Of a stretch of 19,607 nt of DNA, positions 1 through 6,467 are shown one piece after another. Made by a program: the position numbers and the translations under genes. The DNA lies in contig VSMY01000042.1 in the NCBI GenBank assembly GCA_009773995.1, positions 1 to 19,607 on the forward strand, in the 5' to 3' direction. The notes beneath the pieces were generated by a model that was not told where the DNA came from, made no database searches, and saw only the letters and a list, made by a program, of their open reading frames with translations. How positions within the stretch are numbered: position 1 is the first letter of the stretch; each line of letters opens with the position of its first letter. This DNA is from Oscillibacter sp. GTDB lineage: Bacteria; Bacillota; Clostridia; Oscillospirales; Oscillospiraceae.

Positions 1-4
1 GAGT

Positions 5-37
5 TCGTCGGCAGCGTCAGATTTGTATAAGAGCCAG
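5..37 (+). other. Nextera transposase adapter remnant (artefact)
   Basis: The 33 bases match the Illumina Nextera read-1 adapter (TCGTCGGCAGCGTC followed by the 19-bp mosaic end) at 31 of 33 positions. The mismatches are T for G at 23 and C for A at 34. The match stops exactly where the SLH reading frame begins, and an in-frame stop (TAA, 28-30) lies inside it. The four bases before it (1-4) are unassigned. This is untrimmed library sequence at a contig end, not genomic DNA. Confidence 0.96.
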
Positions 38-570
38 CGGAAAAGCCCGCCGCCCCCAAGTTCACCGACGTGGCCGCCGACTCCCCCTTCGCCAAGGCCA
101 TTGACTGGGCCGTTGCCGAGGGCATCACCACCGGCAAGACCGAAACCACCTTCGGCCCCTCCGACACCTGCACCGTGTCCCACATCCTGACCTTCCTGTG
201 GCGGGCCAACGGCAAGCCCGGCGCCGCCGAGGGCGTCGCGGACCGGGACAGCGCCGCCAAGTGGGCCGCGGAGCAGAAGCTGATTGCCGAGGACCAGGAC
301 GTCTCCGCCCCCTGCACCCGCGTGATGGCCGTGGGCTTCCTGTGGGGCGTGGCCGGGAAGCCCGAGAGCAAGACGGAGCTCAGCTTCACCGACGTGGATA
401 AGGAAGCGGATTACGCCGGGGCCATCGCCTGGGCCGTGGAGAACAAAGTCACCTCCGGCACCGGAGACGGCACCACCTTCGAGCCCGAGAAGTCCTGCAC
501 CCGGGGCCAGATCGTGACCTTCCTCTATCGCGCCGCCAATACCCCTGCTCCCCAGGAGGCTTCCAAGTAA
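38..570 (+). CDS. SLH-domain surface protein, C-terminal part (5' truncated)
   Basis: Three S-layer homology modules are readable. The first runs from FTDVAADSPF to LTFLWRANGKPG. The second is degenerate and contains WAAEQKLIAEDQD and VGFLWGVAGKPES. The third runs from FTDVDKEADYAGAIAWAVEN to IVTFLYRAANTP. SLH modules usually anchor exported proteins to secondary wall polysaccharide, so this is the wall-binding end of a surface protein. The N-terminal part with any signal peptide is missing because the contig begins here. A GTG at 70 could be taken for a start, but the frame is open back to the adapter and reads a Lys/Pro/Ala linker, so the true start lies upstream. The wording of the modules closely resembles the SLH region of the protein at 8341-10263, suggesting paralogues. 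The function of the missing ectodomain is unknown. Confidence 0.9.
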
Positions 571-586
571 GCGATTTCATACCAAA

Positions 587-617
587 GGGCCCCGCCGTGA
601 AAACGGCGGGGCCCTTC
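587..617 (+). terminator. Intrinsic terminator after SLH gene, probably bidirectional
   Basis: A perfect 12-bp GC-rich stem (587-598 with 603-614) is closed by a GAAA tetraloop and followed by TTCTT. It lies 16 bases after the SLH stop. Read on the minus strand it ends in TTTGGT, 13 bases after the rpoN stop, so it may serve both convergent genes. Confidence 0.88.
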
Positions 618-629
618 TTATGTCCGGCG

Positions 630-1961
630 TCACTTCCGCCTAGCCGCCGAGGACCCGAGCCCTAACTCCAGGCGGTACTTGGTCACCGTCCGCCGGGCCA
701 GGAGGATGCCCCGGTCCGCCAGCAGGCGGCACAGGTCCTGGTCGCTGTAGGGCCGCCGGCCGTCCTCCTCCCGGATAAGGGCCAGCAGGGCCTGCTTCGC
801 CGCCTGGCGGGAGACGCCGCCGCTGACGGGAAGGCTGAAGAAGTACCGGAGGGGATATGTACCCTGGCGGCACTGGAGGTACTTCCCCCGGACGGCCCGG
901 GAGACCGTGGAGGGATGGAGCTCCAGCCCCTCCGCCAGAGAGGAGAGGGTCATGGGGGCCAGGTCCCCCGTCCGGCCGGAGAAAAAGGGGCGCTGGGTCT
1001 CCAGCGCCGCCTCGGCGCAGCGGCGGAGGGTGCTTCCCCGGCGCTCCAGGCTGCTGAGCAGCCACTGGGCCTGCCGGAGCTTCTGGCGAAGGTAGTCCTT
1101 GGTCTCCTTCTCATCGGAGCTTTTCAAAAGCCGGAGGTAGTAGTCGTTGACGGAGACCCGGGGCAGGTAGTACTCGTTCAAAACGACCTTGAGCTCCCCG
1201 TCCAGCTCCGCCACGAACACGTCGGGCCGGACGTAGACCGTGGGCTCCGCGCTCTGGAAAGCCCGGCCGGGGTGGGGTTCCAGGGAGGCGATGACCGCCT
1301 CCGCCGCCCGGACGGCCTCCACGGTGGTCCCCAGCTTCTGGGCGATGGCGGCGTAGTGCTTCCGCCCCAGCTCCGGGAGAAAGCGGGCGGCCACGTCCAT
1401 GGCCAGGGGGTCCGCGCCGTCCCGGCGGCTGAGCTGGAGCAGCAGGCACTCGGAGAGGGATCGGGCCCCCACGCCGGGGGGGTCCAGGCTCTGGAGGGCG
1501 TCCAGGGCCTGGTCCGTCAGGGCCTGGGGGATTTTCATGGCGGCCAGGCCGTCCAGGTCCTCCTGGGCCAGGTATCCGTCCTCGTCCACCAGTTCCGCCA
1601 GGTACTCGCACAGGGCCGTCAGGGGCTTGGAGAGCCGGAGGCGGTGAATCTGGTCCCGGAGGAAGGCGGTCAGGCTCTCCAGCGCGCTGTCCACGGCCCC
1701 GGCCTCCGGGGCCGTTTCCTCATGGGCGAAGGAGGCCCGGTCCCGGACGCCGCCGTCAATCCACCCGGCCTGCCGGCGGAGCTCCTCATAGGCCCGTTCC
1801 GGCGGATCGGACTGGTCCAGCAGGGGGTTTTCCTCCGTCTGGCGGGAGAGGTACTCCAGCAGCTCCTGGGAGGTCATTTGAAGGACCTCCATGGACTGCA
1901 TCAGCTGGGGCGTCAGTTTCAGCTCCTGGCGCAGCTCGGTTTTCAACTGGACAAGGCTCAT
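630..1961 (-). CDS. rpoN: RNA polymerase sigma-54 factor
   Basis: This 443-residue protein has the full sigma-54 layout. An N-terminal region I rich in Q and L (LRQELKLTPQLMQSMEVLQM, residues 10-29) is the part contacted by AAA+ activators. A core-binding domain follows, then a DNA-binding region with the HPSTVSRAVRGKYLQ helix-turn-helix signature. The C-terminal RpoN box reads ARRTVTKYR (422-430), with T where A is usual. Sigma-54 directs polymerase to -24/-12 promoters and cannot open them without an ATP-dependent activator. The start is supported by AGGAGG nine bases upstream once bases between are counted. The activator gene lies 44 bp upstream in the same orientation, so the two are probably co-transcribed. 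The length is normal to slightly short for Firmicutes. Confidence 0.95.
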   Translation of the reverse strand: MSLVQLKTELRQELKLTPQLMQSMEVLQMTSQELLEYLSRQTEENPLLDQSDPPERAYEELRRQAGWIDGGVRDRASFAHEETAPEAGAVDSALESLTAFLRDQIHRLRLSKPLTALCEYLAELVDEDGYLAQEDLDGLAAMKIPQALTDQALDALQSLDPPGVGARSLSECLLLQLSRRDGADPLAMDVAARFLPELGRKHYAAIAQKLGTTVEAVRAAEAVIASLEPHPGRAFQSAEPTVYVRPDVFVAELDGELKVVLNEYYLPRVSVNDYYLRLLKSSDEKETKDYLRQKLRQAQWLLSSLERRGSTLRRCAEAALETQRPFFSGRTGDLAPMTLSSLAEGLELHPSTVSRAVRGKYLQCRQGTYPLRYFFSLPVSGGVSRQAAKQALLALIREEDGRRPYSDQDLCRLLADRGILLARRTVTKYRLELGLGSSAARRK

Positions 1962-1984
1962 GGGGTCCTCCTGTCACGGCCGGG

Positions 1985-2009
1985 GCGGGCGGCTGATAGC
2001 CGCCCCTAC
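1985..2009 (-). repeat. REP-like palindrome (GTAGGGGCGG family), at activator stop codon
   Basis: GGGCGGCT (1987-1994), a three-base loop and AGCCGCCC (1998-2005) form an 8-bp hairpin. On the minus strand it begins GTAGGGGCGG, the same prefix as the two palindromes at 8254-8283 and 8306-8335. The TAG stop codon of the activator (2006-2008) is part of the repeat prefix. There is no U-tract, so it is unlikely to be a strong terminator, but it could tune rpoN expression from the upstream gene. Confidence 0.6.
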
Positions 2010-3421
2010 TTCACGTACTTGGCAATCTTCCGGGCCGCCGTGGCCTGGGAGATGCCCAGCTCCTTCCCCACGGCCACGGTGGTGCCCCAGCGGCGGTAAG
2101 ATTCCCGGATGATCTGCCCCTCGTAGGCGTCCATCCGCTCCGCCAGGGTGCCCTCCTGGGAGGGGGCCGGGGCGGCGGCCCCGGCGTCGTACTCCGGGGG
2201 CAGGTGCCCCAGGTCGATGATGGGGTCCTGGACGGTGATAACCAGGCGCTCCACCAGGTTCTCCAGCTGCCGGACGTTGCCGGGCCAGTCCCAGCGCTCC
2301 AGGAAGGTCAGGAGCCGGGGGCTGAAGGTCAGGGCCTTGCCGTACTCCCCGCAGAACCGGGCCAGGAACTGGTGGGCCAGGGGGAGGATGTCCTCCCGCC
2401 GCTGCCGCAGGGGCGGGATGTGGATGCGGATGACGTTGAGCCGGTAGAAGAGGTCGGAGCGGAAGAGGCCCCGCTGGACCGCCTCCTCCAGATTGCGGTT
2501 GGTAGCGACCAACAGCCGGAAGTCCAGCTCGATGCGCTTGTTGCCGGAGAGGCGTTCGATGGTCTTCTCCTGGATGAGCTGGAGGAGCTTGGACTGGATG
2601 TGGGGGGGCAGCTCGCCGATTTCGTCCAGGAAGAGGGTGCCGTTTTGGGCCAGCTCGATTTTGCCGATCTTACCCCCGCTGGCGGCCCCGGTGAAGGCTC
2701 CCTTCTCATAGCCGAAGAGCTCCGACTCGATGAGGTTTTCGTGGAGCACGGCGCAGTTGACCTCGATGAAGGGCCCGTCGGCCCGGCTGCTCATGGCGTG
2801 GATGGCCTTGGCCACGGCGCTTTTTCCCACGCCGGTTTCCCCGGTGATGAGGATGTTGGCCTTCGTGTTGGCCGTGTTCTGCATCAAGGTCCAAAGGCGC
2901 TGCATGGAGGCGCTTTTGAAAATCAGGCTGGTGGAGGTGGCCCGTGTGCGGAGCTCGGCAATCTCCTGGGAGTACTGCTGGAGGGAGTCCTGGAGATGGC
3001 GGTAGTTCCGCTGGATGGCGTTGATCTGCTCCATGGAGACCGTGTTGAAGCAGACGGCGAATTTCAGCTCCCCGTTGCTGTCAAACAGGGGGATGCCCAC
3101 GGTCATGACGTTTTTGTGGGTGTGGTTGATGGTCTGGGTGGCGGTGATTTTCCGCCGGCGGCGGATGACCTCGGCGGTGACGCAGGGGGAGAAGGTGCCG
3201 TCGGCCTCCAAATCGAAGGCGGAGCGGCCCACGATGGAGTCGTGGACGAAGCCGAAGTTTTTCTCGTAGCTCTCGCTGACCCGGAGGATGATGCCCTTGG
3301 CGTCGGAGAGCATCATGTCGTCCGCCAGGACCAGGTTGTTCTCGGGGCTCAGGATGTCGAAAAGGCCCCGGAGGTTGATGTCGTCGTCAAAAAGGGCGGT
3401 GAAATCCGATGCCTGGGGCAT
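2006..3421 (-). CDS. Sigma-54-dependent enhancer-binding activator (PAS, AAA+, TyrR-type HTH)
   Basis: The protein has 471 residues. Residues about 30-135 look like a PAS-type sensor (SDAKGIILRVSESYEKNFGF and a VGIPLFDSNGELKFAVCF strand region). Residues 130-165 are a likely coiled linker. Residues 165-400 are the AAA+ domain, with Walker A GETGVGKS (194-201), the sigma-54 contact loop GAFTGA (241-246), Walker B TLFLDE (262-267), sensor LVATNRN and FRSDLFYRLNV carrying candidate arginine fingers. The end (440-471, ELGISQATAARKIAKYVK) is a short HTH like those of TyrR/PrdR-type activators. The protein should hydrolyse ATP to remodel sigma-54 polymerase when its sensor is engaged; the ligand is unknown. 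There is no receiver domain, so it is not a standard two-component regulator. AAGGAGG precedes the ATG. It sits directly upstream of rpoN, and no target operon is adjacent. Confidence 0.93.
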   Translation of the reverse strand: MPQASDFTALFDDDINLRGLFDILSPENNLVLADDMMLSDAKGIILRVSESYEKNFGFVHDSIVGRSAFDLEADGTFSPCVTAEVIRRRRKITATQTINHTHKNVMTVGIPLFDSNGELKFAVCFNTVSMEQINAIQRNYRHLQDSLQQYSQEIAELRTRATSTSLIFKSASMQRLWTLMQNTANTKANILITGETGVGKSAVAKAIHAMSSRADGPFIEVNCAVLHENLIESELFGYEKGAFTGAASGGKIGKIELAQNGTLFLDEIGELPPHIQSKLLQLIQEKTIERLSGNKRIELDFRLLVATNRNLEEAVQRGLFRSDLFYRLNVIRIHIPPLRQRREDILPLAHQFLARFCGEYGKALTFSPRLLTFLERWDWPGNVRQLENLVERLVITVQDPIIDLGHLPPEYDAGAAAPAPSQEGTLAERMDAYEGQIIRESYRRWGTTVAVGKELGISQATAARKIAKYVK

Positions 3422-3440
3422 GGCGGGGCCTCCTTCTTAA

Positions 3441-3708
3441 TCCCCCCGTAAGGGGGGGCTTTTACTCGCCCTGACGGGCGGGGCGGATTGGCGGCCAGCG
3501 ATGGCTGGTCCATTGCACCCCCCATTTTCTCTTTTGCGAAAAGAGAAAACGGGCCGTGCACGGTCCAAAAGAGAAAACGGGGGGCGCGGCTGCGGTGCTT
3601 CCGTTTTTTACGAATGTCTCCAGTCCGCGGCGTGGTACAAGCGGGGGTTTTGGCGGTCGATGCAAGGACTGTCCGGCCCTCCTCGCTGCCGCTAACCCGG
3701 CGGTTGCT
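3441..3708 (+). repeat. Left arm of ~250-bp inverted repeat
   Basis: This arm is related to the reverse complement of 4313-4580. Shared blocks include CTCGCCCTG-CGGGCGGGG at the outer side, CAGCGATGGCTGG, ATTGCACCCCCCATT, an 11-bp hairpin around 3525-3549, CCGTGCACGG, a 24-base identical block (3610-3633 equals the complement of 4388-4411), GCGGGGGTTTTGG and GCTGCCGCT near the inner end. It begins with a C6-GTAA-G6 hairpin (3442-3457) just upstream of the sigma-54 activator gene and ends 17 bases from the XRE gene stop. No plausible protein is encoded. Confidence 0.85.
3525..3549. repeat. Perfect 11-bp hairpin inside the left repeat arm
   Basis: TTTTCTCTTTT, loop GCG, then AAAAGAGAAAA. A short CCC/GGG extension (3521-3523 with 3551-3553) lies outside one A/C mismatch. 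The homologous hairpin in the right arm (4469-4495) has one T-A pair replaced by C-G with the pairing kept. Confidence 0.8.
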
Positions 3709-3725
3709 TTGGGTCTGCTCCCCGC

Positions 3726-3974
3726 TCAGGCCGTTCCTCCGGGCCCGCCCCGCCAGGTGGGGTCGTCCGTGATCCCCAGCAGATAGTCCGCGGAAACATG
3801 GAAATATTGCGCCAGCAGGACCACCTTTTCAATCGTGGTCCCCCGGTGGCCTCGCTCCATCATGCCGATTGCATTTTGCGTCAGTCCCAATGCGTTGGCA
3901 AGCTGCATTTGACTGATAGACTGGCTGTTACGCAGCTCACGGAGCCGCTCGCCAAAAATTTTCTTAGTTTCCAT
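3726..3974 (-). CDS. XRE-family HTH transcriptional regulator (Cro/CI type)
   Basis: An 82-residue single-domain DNA-binding protein. Residues 7-66 form a Cro/CI-type HTH_3 domain: FGERLRELRNSQSISQ, then MQLANALGLTQNAIGMMERG (the turn and recognition helix at about 24-41), then VVLLAQYFHVSADYLLG, the usual closing helix. The last 14 residues are a short Trp/Gly/Pro tail with no known role. It is probably a repressor of the divergent gene at 4053 and of itself, because the two promoters overlap and share a dyad centred at 4009.5. The start ATG has an AGAGG ribosome site. The gene and its partner look less GC-rich than their neighbours and are enclosed by the long inverted repeats, consistent with acquisition as a unit. 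Confidence 0.85.
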   Translation of the reverse strand: METKKIFGERLRELRNSQSISQMQLANALGLTQNAIGMMERGHRGTTIEKVVLLAQYFHVSADYLLGITDDPTWRGGPGGTA

Positions 3975-3982
3975 ACAACCTC

Positions 3983-4030
3983 TTGACTTAGCACTTTAAG
4001 TATGTTACTATAAGTATACAACGAGTGCAA
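3983..4030. promoter_or_regulatory. Overlapping divergent promoters with dyad operator
   Basis: The plus promoter is TTGACT (3983-3988), 17 bases, TACTAT (4006-4011). The minus promoter is TTGCAC (complement of 4025-4030), 17 bases, TAACAT (complement of 4002-4007), so the two -10 boxes overlap. GCACT (3991-3995) mirrors AGTGC (4024-4028), and GTAT (4000-4003) mirrors ATAC (4016-4019); both share the exact centre 4009.5. Such symmetry is expected for a dimeric XRE repressor that shuts both promoters. Binding is inferred. Confidence 0.7.
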
Positions 4031-4052
4031 TACCTTTTTGGGAGATGTTCTT

Positions 4053-4298
4053 ATGTCGAATATTTTAGTTCAAATATACCACGATGATCCGCTTTCTTAT
4101 CAGACGCTCTGTAGCATTGATTCTCCTCAAACACCGGAGGAGCGGCATGTTGCCGCTCAACTCCGCGCGGTAGATGAAGAGACAGCGGAAAAGCTAAAGG
4201 CAGGCATCCGCGTTCTTGCGGACCGTCAATCAGAGGAAGCCTTTTATAACGGCGTCCGTTTCGGCGCGCAATTAATGGCGGAGCTGCTAACGCAATAA
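4053..4298 (+). CDS. Small helical protein, DUF6809-like, divergent from XRE gene
   Basis: An 81-residue acidic, soluble, mostly helical protein with no signal peptide or membrane segment. The ATG at 4053 is preferred over the in-frame TTG at 4038 because GGGAGA ends seven bases before it. The C-terminal part (EEAFYNGVRFGAQLMAELL, 61-79) recalls the E-AF-x-G-F-x-LG-x-x-L-x-E motif I associate with DUF6809 proteins common in clostridial genomes; this was not checked by search. Function is unknown. The gene is divergent from an XRE regulator, shares an operator with it, and the pair sits inside long inverted repeats. The small protein at 12337-12594 has a similar C-terminus and also faces an XRE gene. 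Confidence 0.7.
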   Translation: MSNILVQIYHDDPLSYQTLCSIDSPQTPEERHVAAQLRAVDEETAEKLKAGIRVLADRQSEEAFYNGVRFGAQLMAELLTQ

Positions 4299-4312
4299 CC
4301 GGCAGGAGCCTT

Positions 4313-4580
4313 GCGCAAGCGCCAGGTGAGCGGCAGCGGAAAGAGAAGGAAGTCGATTCGACGACCACCAAAACCCCCGCTCAATCTACGCCGCGGACTG
4401 GAGACATTCGTGAAACCGGAAGCACGCCTTGCGCGCCCCCGTTTTCTCTCTTCCACCGTGCACGGCGCATTCTCTCTTTTCGCAAAAGAGAGAATGGGGG
4501 GTGCATTGCCCAGCCATCGCTGAGCTCCAAGCCTCCCCCGCCCGCCAGGGCGAGCACCAGCCCCTTCCCCGCTTGGGGAA
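4313..4580 (-). repeat. Right arm of ~250-bp inverted repeat
   Basis: This is the inverted partner of 3441-3708. It starts 15 bases after the stop of the small gene and ends at the stop of the pyrophosphatase gene. Its outer end carries a TTCCCC-GCTT-GGGGAA hairpin (4565-4580), corresponding in position to the C6-GTAA-G6 hairpin of the left arm. The outer hairpin may help end transcription of ppaC. The internal hairpin lies at 4469-4495. Confidence 0.85.
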
Positions 4581-4581
4581 A

Positions 4582-6195
4582 TCACCCCCAGAGGGCGGAC
4601 AGCATGGGAATGACCTGCTTTTTCCGGGACATAATCTTGGGCAGGAAGGCGTAATTCTCCTCCCCCTTAATCCCAAACGCCTGGCGGATGGTGTCCTCAT
4701 CCCCCATAAAGAGGAGCTGGGTCCCCTCCAGCAGCACGTCGGTGATCATCAAAACCACGCTCTGGAGCCCCCGTTTCTCCCGTGTTTCGGCCATGATGTT
4801 CAAGAACTCGTCCAGCCGCTTGAGAAGCCGGTCGGAGTCCATGGTGGTGATCTGGCTCACCGCCAGGTTGTGCCCGGCAATGTGGAATTCCTTGTAGTCC
4901 GTTTTCAGCATGGCCTCGGCGGTCTTGTCGTCCCCGCAGGCGGCGGAGAAAATCGCCTGGCCCAGGTCCTCCAGCTTGACGCTGGCGATGCGGGCCATGC
5001 GGTTGGCGATGTCGATGTCCCGCTGGGTGCAGGTGGGGGACTTGAACATCACCGTGTCCGACACGATGGCCGCCGCCATGAGCCCCGCCATCTTCGCCGT
5101 GGGCATCAGGCCCTTTTCCTGGTACATCTCGGCGATGATGGTGTTGGTGCTCCCCACCGCCTCGTTCCGGACGTGGATGGGGTTGGAGGTCTGAATATCC
5201 GCCAGGCGGTGGTGGTCGATGATCTCCAGGATGTCCGCCTGGTCCAGCCCCGTGACGGACTGGGACTTCTCGTTGTGGTCCACCAGCACCACCCGCTTGC
5301 GCCGGGGGCGGAGGAGGTGATAGCGGGACAGCATCCCCACCACCTTCTCCTCCTCGTCCAGGATGGGGTAGGCCCGGAAGCGGCTTTCCAGCACGGCGTT
5401 CTGCACGTCGTCAATATAGTCGTCCAGGTGGAAGCAGACCAGATCGGCGCTCTTGCAGACGCGGGCGATGGGCAGGGCGTGGAAGATGAGCCGCAGGGCC
5501 TGGTAGGCGTCGATGGGGGTGGAGATGACGCAGGTCTTCCCCGCCCGGTCTAAAAGCTCCGGGGGGACCTCCCCCTGGCAGATGACCACGCAGTTCACCT
5601 GGAGATCCAGGGCCCGCTGGACCATGTCCGGCTGGTCGCCGCAGATGACCACGCTGTCCGGGCTGGAGAAGAGCAGGTTTTCCCGGCTGGCGGGCAGGGC
5701 GATGGTCACCTCCCCGGAGACCAGGTCCGGCGTGTCCGCGCTCTCGTGGAGGAGCTTCCCCTCCAGCACGGAGATGAGGTTGAAGACGGGGATGTCCTCC
5801 ACCCGGGGGTTGTGGACGGTGGTCATGTCGTAGTTGGCCACGTCCCCGGCGGAGAGGGTGCCGTAGAGGGTTCCGTCCTCGTTGGCCACGGGGAGGATGG
5901 AGAGATTCCCCCCCTGCATAGCCAGCCATCCCCGGCTGACGGTGGCGGCGGCGGAGAGGGCGGGAGGCGTGTCGTAGTCCAGGTCCCGGACCTGGGTGCG
6001 CACGTTGTCGATGAGCCTGGGGGGCTGGAAGCCGAAGCGGTCCAGGACGATCTGGGTCTCGTCGCTGATCTGGCCCAGCCGGGCGGCCTGGTACTCCCGG
6101 CGGCCCAGGGCGTTCTGGAGGGCGGCGTAGGCCATGGCGGCCACCACGGAGTCCGTGTCCGGATTCCGGTGCCCGGTGATATAGATGGTGTCCAT
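4582..6195 (-). CDS. ppaC: Manganese-dependent inorganic pyrophosphatase with CBS/DRTGG insert
   Basis: A 537-residue family II pyrophosphatase that hydrolyses PPi to two phosphates. The DHH-family catalytic motifs are HRNPDTDS (9-16), VDHNE (305-309), DHHR (327-330), a SDT segment (379-381) and the DHHA2 substrate motif SRKKQ (523-527). The catalytic domain is split by about 230 residues: a CBS motif near 70-125, a DRTGG-like region near 130-240 and a second CBS near 243-300. In this subfamily adenine nucleotides and diadenosine polyphosphates regulate activity through the CBS pair. The ATG at 6195 is chosen over the upstream 6222 because GGAG lies nine bases before it. It is a stand-alone gene, divergent from rpsB, with its own promoter at 6226-6254. 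Confidence 0.93.
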   Translation of the reverse strand: MDTIYITGHRNPDTDSVVAAMAYAALQNALGRREYQAARLGQISDETQIVLDRFGFQPPRLIDNVRTQVRDLDYDTPPALSAAATVSRGWLAMQGGNLSILPVANEDGTLYGTLSAGDVANYDMTTVHNPRVEDIPVFNLISVLEGKLLHESADTPDLVSGEVTIALPASRENLLFSSPDSVVICGDQPDMVQRALDLQVNCVVICQGEVPPELLDRAGKTCVISTPIDAYQALRLIFHALPIARVCKSADLVCFHLDDYIDDVQNAVLESRFRAYPILDEEEKVVGMLSRYHLLRPRRKRVVLVDHNEKSQSVTGLDQADILEIIDHHRLADIQTSNPIHVRNEAVGSTNTIIAEMYQEKGLMPTAKMAGLMAAAIVSDTVMFKSPTCTQRDIDIANRMARIASVKLEDLGQAIFSAACGDDKTAEAMLKTDYKEFHIAGHNLAVSQITTMDSDRLLKRLDEFLNIMAETREKRGLQSVVLMITDVLLEGTQLLFMGDEDTIRQAFGIKGEENYAFLPKIMSRKKQVIPMLSALWG

Positions 6196-6225
6196 AGGAA
6201 GAGGCTCCTTTCGCGTTCTCACTCC

Positions 6226-6254
6226 ATTATGCTTCCCCGGAGGGGAAATGTCAA
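6226..6254 (-). promoter_or_regulatory. ppaC promoter with palindrome in spacer
   Basis: On the minus strand: TTGACA (6249-6254), 17 bases, CATAAT (6226-6231). The spacer holds TTCCCC-N3-GGGGAA (6233-6247), a possible operator. The predicted start is about 25 bases before the ATG. Confidence 0.65.
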
Positions 6255-6316
6255 TCTTTAAGCGGGGACATGGGACGTTTTCCCGAAAAAAATCCCGGAG
6301 ATTTGTTAAAATCCCC

Positions 6317-6345
6317 TTGCATTGGAAAACCTGCTGTGGTATGAT
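6317..6345 (+). promoter_or_regulatory. rpsB-tsf promoter
   Basis: TTGCAT (6317-6322), 17-base spacer, TATGAT (6340-6345). Transcription would begin near 6352, giving a leader of about 115 bases. The leader contains a possible GGCGG/CCGCC pairing around 6412-6432 and ends with GGAGG eight bases before the ATG. Ribosomal protein leaders are often autoregulatory, but no known S2-binding motif is recognised here. Confidence 0.75.
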
Positions 6346-6467
6346 ATTTCAGCATTCCGCACGGCACGCCGACTTTCCGCCGGTGCCTGGGGCCCGAGAA
6401 GCCCTGGGTTGGCGGGGGGGATGAAGCCGCCGGAGGTACAAACTAAAAAAATTGGAGGAACAAACAC

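Larger units (their letters stand above)
3441..4580. mobile_element. Candidate inverted-repeat-bounded cassette carrying XRE + small gene
   Basis: Two imperfect inverted copies of a ~250-bp noncoding repeat bracket one divergent gene pair, and each arm ends within about 17 bases of a stop codon. No transposase is present and no target duplication is obvious. It could therefore be a non-autonomous element, or two independent insertions of a dispersed repeat that happen to flank the pair. It lies between the start of the sigma-54 activator gene and the stop of the pyrophosphatase gene. Confidence 0.5.

Noticed and set aside
2204..3451. Long plus-strand open frame opposite the sigma-54 activator
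   Set aside because: It is a GC-driven shadow with low-complexity Gly/Val/Asp composition, while the opposite strand encodes a complete motif-bearing activator.
3500..4500. CRISPR array suggested by repeated hairpin blocks
   Set aside because: There are only two inverted copies, with no regular repeat-spacer pattern and no cas genes.
3436..4585. Target site duplication flanking the inverted repeats
   Set aside because: The bases outside the two arms do not match convincingly, and the outer boundary is uncertain because the arm ends diverge.
630..6467. Sigma-54 (-24/-12) promoter near rpoN, ppaC or rpsB
   Set aside because: GGCAC occurrences lack the TTGC element at the right spacing.
6352..6467. 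Riboswitch or known ribosomal-protein leader before rpsB
   Set aside because: A small GC pairing exists, but no recognised core motif is present.
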